A stretch of DNA of 64,000 nt. It comes from Candidatus Saccharimonadales bacterium. Lineage in GTDB: Bacteria > Patescibacteriota > Saccharimonadia > Saccharimonadales > UBA4665. Positions 60,013 through 64,000 of the stretch are shown here, piece by piece (positions within the stretch are counted from its first letter, which is position 1; the number at the start of each line of letters is the position of its first letter). The DNA lies in NCBI GenBank assembly GCA_036388415.1, contig DASVRW010000002.1:1-64000 (forward strand), read 5' to 3'. The position numbers and the translations under genes were made by a program. The notes beneath the pieces were generated by a model. That model was not told where the DNA came from and did no database searches. It was given only the letters and a program-made list of their open reading frames with translations.

Positions 60013-60116
60013 TGCATTTCAAAATCTCCCCATGAGTCTCGTCAACCTGTCCGCCCCTAAAATAATTTTGGGGCCGCCCCGCAGGTTGCCACTCAAGGTG
60101 GAGATTTTCAAATGCA
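60013..60116. repeat. Dispersed inverted repeat, copy 6 (apical deletion)
   Basis: The shortest copy. The outer arms TGCATTTCAAAATCTCC and GGAGATTTTCAAATGCA pair at 16 of 17 positions. The 25 or so bases of the apical hairpin are missing, so CCCCTAAAATAATTTTGGGG closes it directly. Confidence 0.9.
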
Positions 60117-60129
60117 AATTAAGTCAGAC

Positions 60130-60158
60130 TTGCACGCGAGCAATAAGTCGTTTACCAT
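60130..60158 (+). promoter_or_regulatory. Promoter of the gene at 60166, leaderless arrangement
   Basis: TTGCAC at 60130-60135 and TACCAT at 60153-60158 are 17 bp apart, and the box ends 7 nt before the ATG at 60166. The in-frame ATG at 60112 lies inside copy 6 and upstream of this promoter. Confidence 0.45.
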
Positions 60159-60165
60159 TAGCAAT

Positions 60166-60849
60166 ATGATACGGGCAACCTTCGGACCAGGCAACAGAGG
60201 TGAAATTAATGTGCTTTTACTGCCATTGATTCTGCTGAGTGTATTCTTCGTAGCCAGCGCCGGCTTCGCTATATGGGCGTATGGTGGCCGGCAGGATTAC
60301 AAAAATAATACGGAACAGAAAATCGCCAGCGCCGTTAAAACAGCCAAGCAGCAAGAGGGAATCGTAAAGGACAAGCAACATGCCGAAGCCGACAAGCAGC
60401 CGCTGAAAACGTATACCGGACCCGATCAGTTCGGCAGTGTAAAAGTCTCGTTTCCCAAGACCTGGAGTGCTTATGTTAACGCCAGCGGAAGTGGCGCCCA
60501 GCCGCTTGACGGATACTTTAATCCTGGAGTCGTCCCGAGCTTGAGTGATCAAGCTTCTATCTTTGCCCTTCGTGTCCAGATCGTCAATCAACCATACGCC
60601 GCAGTTATTGCTGGACTAAATACTGCGGTTACTGCTAAGCAGCTGACCGCAACACCGTACGCCTTTCCGCAGGTACCAAATGTCATTGGTACCAAATTCG
60701 ACGGTACAATCAATCAAAGCCGGAAAATCACTGGCAGTATGATCGTAGTACCGCTGCGCGACAAGACATTGCAGGTCTGGAACGAGAGTTCAGTCACGAG
60801 TGCTGATTTTACTACCTATATTCTCCCGAATATTACTTTTTCTCCTTGA
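60166..60849 (+). CDS. Membrane-anchored extracytoplasmic protein (227 aa)
   Basis: After a basic N-terminus (MIRATFGPGNRGE) one hydrophobic helix spans about 16-40. A charged linker (KQQEGIVKDKQHAEADKQ) and a beta-rich domain of about 150 residues (FGSVKVSFPKTWSAYVNASG ... YILPNITF) follow. This layout suggests an anchored surface or periplasm-like protein. No family is recognised. The start was decided by the promoter next to it. Confidence 0.68.
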   Translation: MIRATFGPGNRGEINVLLLPLILLSVFFVASAGFAIWAYGGRQDYKNNTEQKIASAVKTAKQQEGIVKDKQHAEADKQPLKTYTGPDQFGSVKVSFPKTWSAYVNASGSGAQPLDGYFNPGVVPSLSDQASIFALRVQIVNQPYAAVIAGLNTAVTAKQLTATPYAFPQVPNVIGTKFDGTINQSRKITGSMIVVPLRDKTLQVWNESSVTSADFTTYILPNITFSP

Positions 60850-60999
60850 ACCCGCCGGTTTTCGAACGTTGAAGCGTGGAAGTTGAACATAAATTTACAG
60901 CTAAGTAGTGAAGAATTGAATAAATTTTGTGGTTACTTCGCGGTACAGCGTGATCGAGGTGCTATACTACTCTGTAGTAAGTAAGCGAGGGGTACGCTG

Positions 61000-61734
61000 G
61001 TGACTGAATCGACTCTGGCAGAGCAAAAGCAAGCATTGGTGCAATCCGAACAGCTGTTTTTGTCACTGGCAGAACAAATGAAATTACCGCTGCTCCAAAT
61101 CTTAAAACAGGCTGAACTCGGCGTACTCATCGGCAATGCCACCGAACATCTGCAGCAGGTACAGGTAAACGCAGATGTTGCGCTGAAGCTGATTGACGGA
61201 TATTTGCTCAGCATGCGGCTAGCGGCCGAAGAGTCGTATGACATTGAACAGGAATCGGTATCAATATCATCAGTGCTGTACGACACAGCGCATCAACTAC
61301 ATCCGATTGCCAAGTTGTACGGTGTTAGCCTGGAGCTGTCGCTAGGCGGCAAGTACGGGCCGGTGACAGCCCACCGCGAAGGTTTGCAGAGCGCCCTCGT
61401 GACGCTCGGGTACGCACTGATCGAGGCGCTGCCAGCAACCAATACGCCGCAGCTCAAACTGGAGCTGGCAGCGCACCGCTGTCGCTACGGCATTGTGGCC
61501 GGGCTGTATGCAGATGTTGACCGGCTGACTGCCGAAGCCTTGCGCCAGGGGAGGCGGTTGGTTGGTGATACGCGTCAGCCACTGCCAGCGCTCAGCCACT
61601 GCGGCGGCGCCGGCGTATTTGTCGCCGACGCCATACTCAACGCCATTGGCGCCCGGCTCAAAGTTTCTCACCATAACCGCCGTTCCGGGCTGGGCACGGT
61701 CCTTCAGGCAAATCCTCAGTTACAATTAATATAA
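61000..61734 (+). CDS. Degenerate histidine-kinase-like protein
   Basis: The GTG at 61000 follows GCGAGGGGTACGCTG. Residues 10-75 form a HisKA-like helical hairpin. In FLSLAEQMKLPLLQI the conserved H-E-L-R-x-P-L reads E-Q-M-K-L-P-L, so the phosphoacceptor His is Glu 25. The C-terminal half keeps only a trace of an ATPase fold (GGAGVFVADAILNAIGARLKVSHHN in place of the G2 box), and no N-box Asn is seen. It is probably a pseudokinase that binds partners. The receiver-like gene follows by 2 bp. Confidence 0.72.
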   Translation: MTESTLAEQKQALVQSEQLFLSLAEQMKLPLLQILKQAELGVLIGNATEHLQQVQVNADVALKLIDGYLLSMRLAAEESYDIEQESVSISSVLYDTAHQLHPIAKLYGVSLELSLGGKYGPVTAHREGLQSALVTLGYALIEALPATNTPQLKLELAAHRCRYGIVAGLYADVDRLTAEALRQGRRLVGDTRQPLPALSHCGGAGVFVADAILNAIGARLKVSHHNRRSGLGTVLQANPQLQLI

Positions 61735-61736
61735 TT

Positions 61737-62129
61737 ATGGCAGACATACTATTACTCGAACCAGATGCTATTCTCGCTAATTTGTATATGCAGGCCTTTA
61801 GTTTTTCTGGACATACCGTGCGGCGGACGGTCAGTGCACAAGATGCAGTGTTTCAAGTCGATGAGAGTATGCCAAATGTTATAATCGTTGAACTGCAGCT
61901 TGTAGCGCATAGCGGTATCGAATTTTTGTATGAACTGCGCTCCTATCATGAGTGGCAGCATATCCCGGTTTTGATCCACAGCTGTATTCCGCCAACTGAA
62001 TTTAGCGACAGTACGAGTCTGCTGCGCGACAAGCTGGGCGTAAAGGAGTATTTATACAAGCCGCATACCAGTATGCAAAAACTACTGCGCTCAATTACGG
62101 ATATCAGCCCGGCAGCAATAACGGCGTAG
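61737..62129 (+). CDS. Degenerate receiver-domain protein
   Basis: The 130-residue protein has the receiver fold: LLLEPDAILANLYMQ at the start, IIVELQL near 50, VLIHSC near 80 and EYLYKP near 106. The acidic pocket keeps Asp 10, and Lys 108 is present. The phosphoacceptor Asp, however, is Glu 52, which can mimic the phosphorylated state in other receivers. With the degenerate kinase gene 2 bp upstream it makes a matched pair in which both phosphosites have changed to Glu. Confidence 0.8.
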   Translation: MADILLLEPDAILANLYMQAFSFSGHTVRRTVSAQDAVFQVDESMPNVIIVELQLVAHSGIEFLYELRSYHEWQHIPVLIHSCIPPTEFSDSTSLLRDKLGVKEYLYKPHTSMQKLLRSITDISPAAITA

Positions 62130-62143
62130 CTTCTAAAGAAATT

Positions 62144-62836
62144 ATGAAACAAATCAACACCCAGGCCGTCGTACTCAACCGCACGGAATACGGCGAAGCT
62201 GACCGCATCCTGACGCTACTCACGCCCGACCATGGCAAGCTAAGTCTTATAGCCAAAGGCGTGCGTAAAATAAAATCGAAGTTAGCTGGCGGCATTGAGC
62301 TGTTCAGTGTCAGCGACATATCGTATATACAGGGCAGGGGTACGGTCGGCACGCTTGTCTCGACGAGGCTCATACGGCATTACGGCGCCATTGTCACCGA
62401 CGTCAACCGGACGATGCTGGGCTACGAGCTGATTCGCCAGCTCCACAAAGCTACAGAGGACGAACCAGAGCTGGAATATTTCGAACTGATCGAACAGGCC
62501 TTTGCGGCACTCGACGATGTCTCGATTGACCTACATCTCATAAAAATGTGGTTTCTCATGCAGTTGTTGCGCATCGATGGACATACCCCCAATTTGCAGA
62601 CTGATAGTACGGGTGACAAACTGCGCGCGGATCAAAAGTATACGTTCAGTTACGATGACATGGGTTTCGCTGCCCAGCCGGATGCTCAGTTTGGTGCCGA
62701 TCATATAAAGTTCCTGCGCGTTGGTTTCGCCGGCAACAAGCCGGCAGTTATACAGAAAATTACAGGTGGTCCGCAGCTGCTGGCCGATCTAACGCCGCTG
62801 CTCCAAACTATGGCAACAACATATATCCGGCTGTAG
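62144..62836 (+). CDS. recO: DNA repair protein RecO
   Basis: The 230-residue protein has the N-terminal OB fold (TQAVVLNRTEYGEADRILTLLTPDHGKLSLIAKGVRKIKSKLAGG) and the helical C-terminal domain typical of RecO. RecO loads RecA onto SSB-coated DNA with RecR. The zinc-binding Cys of many RecO proteins are absent, as in E. coli. It lies 14 bp after the receiver gene. Confidence 0.93.
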   Translation: MKQINTQAVVLNRTEYGEADRILTLLTPDHGKLSLIAKGVRKIKSKLAGGIELFSVSDISYIQGRGTVGTLVSTRLIRHYGAIVTDVNRTMLGYELIRQLHKATEDEPELEYFELIEQAFAALDDVSIDLHLIKMWFLMQLLRIDGHTPNLQTDSTGDKLRADQKYTFSYDDMGFAAQPDAQFGADHIKFLRVGFAGNKPAVIQKITGGPQLLADLTPLLQTMATTYIRL

Positions 62837-62881
62837 CGGTGCATGGATAATTACGATTTAAGGTACGGCCGCGTACGACAA

Positions 62882-63094
62882 TCAGTCGACAAAATCAGAT
62901 TTTTGATCACCGATTGGTCCTGAAAAAAAGGCACGAGTATTTTGTTCGTACTCATCGCTGACAGACATAGTTCTGGTTTCGACCGCTGTGTTGGAAAGAG
63001 CAATTGCACCAAGCTCAACCGTACGGAAACGGTCTGCTTCCCGTAATGCCTCTGGTAATCCTTCAGCAAGTCCAGCAGTATTGAATTGTCCCAT
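62882..63094 (-). CDS. Small hypothetical protein (70 aa)
   Basis: TAGGGAGACCTACT before the ATG is a good ribosome binding site on the minus strand. The product is acidic and hydrophilic with no membrane segment and no familiar motif. A second overlapping frame on this strand is less convincing. The 257 bp from here to the glyS start are A/T-rich and show no other gene. Confidence 0.5.
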   Translation of the reverse strand: MGQFNTAGLAEGLPEALREADRFRTVELGAIALSNTAVETRTMSVSDEYEQNTRAFFSGPIGDQKSDFVD

Positions 63095-63335
63095 AGTAGG
63101 TCTCCCTATTTACATTATTATAAAATTATATCGTGGCATGGTAAAATTTTCAAGCTCCTTACGCTTAAAAGAGGTGTAAAAATTACTAAATTACGAATAT
63201 TTATATATTTCTACGTGCCCTAACCATGTCAAAGTCTATAGTCGATTGCGCTGCTCGACAGTACTATTATTTGCAGAATTCGAATCTGTATTTGATTATC
63301 GTTCTCCGCTGCTAGGCGAACGGGGACGGGGAGGT

Positions 63336-63341
63336 TATAAT
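63336..63341 (+). promoter_or_regulatory. -10 box before the glycyl-tRNA synthetase gene
   Basis: TATAAT ends 10 nt before the ATG at 63352. No good -35 box is seen. Confidence 0.45.
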
Positions 63342-63351
63342 CAAGGACATT

Positions 63352-64000
63352 ATGAGTGAAGTAAAATTAGAAGATATTGTCAGTTTGTGTAAGCGGCGCG
63401 GGTTTATATATCCGGGCTCCGACGTCTACGGCGGTCTTAGCGGCACGTGGGACTATGGACCTCTCGGCGTTGCGCTTAAGCGTAATATTATGCAGCTGTG
63501 GTGGAAAATGTTTGTTGATGACGCCGAAAATATGTACGGTGTCGATGCGGCAATCCTGATGAATCAGAAAGTATGGCAAGCAAGTGGGCATGTCGATACA
63601 TTTACCGATCCGCTCGTCGAATGTTCGAACTGCAAGGGCCGCTTCCGCGCTGACAAAATCGATACCAGCAAATGCCCGACGTGCGGCAAAACTGGAACGT
63701 TTGGTCCTGAAAAACAGTTCAACATGATGTTCAAAACGAGCGTGGGACCAGTCAGTGACGAGAATTCGATAAGTTATCTCCGTCCAGAAACTGCCCAAGG
63801 TATATTCACGAACTTCAAAAACGTTGTTGATAGTTTGTATCCTGATATGCCATTCGGTATTGCGCAACAGGGTAAGGCGTTTCGAAATGAAATCAGTCCG
63901 CGTGATTTTATATTCCGCTCGCGTGAATTTGAACAGATGGAGATTGAATATTTTGTACATCCTGATAATTGGGAATCGGCTTTTGAAGAATGGATAGCTA
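63352..64000 (+). CDS. glyS: Glycyl-tRNA synthetase, dimeric type, 3' end outside the window
   Basis: The frame is open from the ATG at 63352 to the window end (216 codons). SLCKRRGFIYPGSDVYGGLSGTWDYGPLGVALKRNI is the typical start of the single-chain (alpha2) GlyRS of archaea, eukaryotes and many bacteria. A zinc-binding insert follows (CSNCKGRF ... CPTCGKTG), then SYLRPETAQGIFTNFKNV and motif 2 in GIAQQGKAFRNEISPRDFIFRSREFEQMEIEYF. It is not the alpha2-beta2 form of E. coli. Confidence 0.95.
   Translation, partial: MSEVKLEDIVSLCKRRGFIYPGSDVYGGLSGTWDYGPLGVALKRNIMQLWWKMFVDDAENMYGVDAAILMNQKVWQASGHVDTFTDPLVECSNCKGRFRADKIDTSKCPTCGKTGTFGPEKQFNMMFKTSVGPVSDENSISYLRPETAQGIFTNFKNVVDSLYPDMPFGIAQQGKAFRNEISPRDFIFRSREFEQMEIEYFVHPDNWESAFEEWIA

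Noticed and set aside
1-64000. Reassigned UGA codon (as in Gracilibacteria)
   Set aside because: RF2 with an intact SPF motif is encoded and UGA ends several well-defined genes at their expected length.
1-64000. tRNA or rRNA genes
   Set aside because: I looked through the intergenic gaps for T-arm (GTTCRA) and acceptor pairing and found none that fit.

Overview
The window looks like a stretch of a Patescibacteria (CPR) chromosome, most likely Candidatus Saccharibacteria (TM7). This is inferred from gene content, since no rRNA gene is visible. The pointers are compact housekeeping proteins (198-residue EF-Ts, about 419-residue prolyl-tRNA synthetase without the editing insertion, zinc-finger-less RecO and SecA tail), very large secreted adhesin-like proteins, a frr-uppS-rseP-proS run without cdsA and dxr, and many genes whose -10 box lies only 6-10 nt before the start codon. 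Both release factors are present and UGA ends several genes (ftsE, rseP, pyrG, lysS, xseA), so UGA is a stop here. This argues against Gracilibacteria and Absconditabacteria.

Layout. 1-7.0 kb: two giant exported proteins, a beta-strand-repeat protein cut by the window start and a 1441-residue kelch-type protein. 7.1-8.8 kb: parA-parB. 8.8-15.1 kb: envelope genes (right-handed beta-helix protein, signal peptidase I, LytR-CpsA-Psr protein, polytopic membrane protein, HtrA protease). 15.1-20.0 kb, minus strand: prmC, prfA, a four-helix-bundle (S23/Avd-like) protein, rpmE and a membrane-anchored surface protein. 20.1-30.3 kb: rpsB, tsf, an alpha/beta hydrolase on the other strand, frr, uppS, rseP, a CPBP protease, proS, greA, lysS. 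30.3-33.9 kb: small accessory genes, with a TrmB-type regulator divergent from msrA across an array of three palindromes. 33.9-43.1 kb: HAD phosphatase, RNA methyltransferase, two unknown membrane proteins, an Fe-S PD-(D/E)XK nuclease, serS, hpf, secA. 43.2-52.3 kb: M16 peptidase, prfB, HD-domain protein, then ftsE-ftsX, a PcsB-like CHAP hydrolase and a CtpA protease, which together look like a divisome peptidoglycan-cleavage module. 52.3-64 kb: pyrG, a receiver protein, rpmA, a Trm11-like methyltransferase, a flippase-like membrane protein, xseA-xseB, a degenerate kinase/receiver pair, recO, and the 5' part of a glycyl-tRNA synthetase gene.

The most striking unexplained element is a family of six dispersed inverted repeats of 104-134 bp (near 18.1, 26.5, 39.9, 46.6, 53.0 and 60.0 kb). 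Each lies 3-52 nt after a stop codon and before the next gene. The core is almost invariant. The outer arms differ from copy to copy but remain complementary within each copy. I found no tRNA, rRNA, CRISPR array, transposase or prophage.
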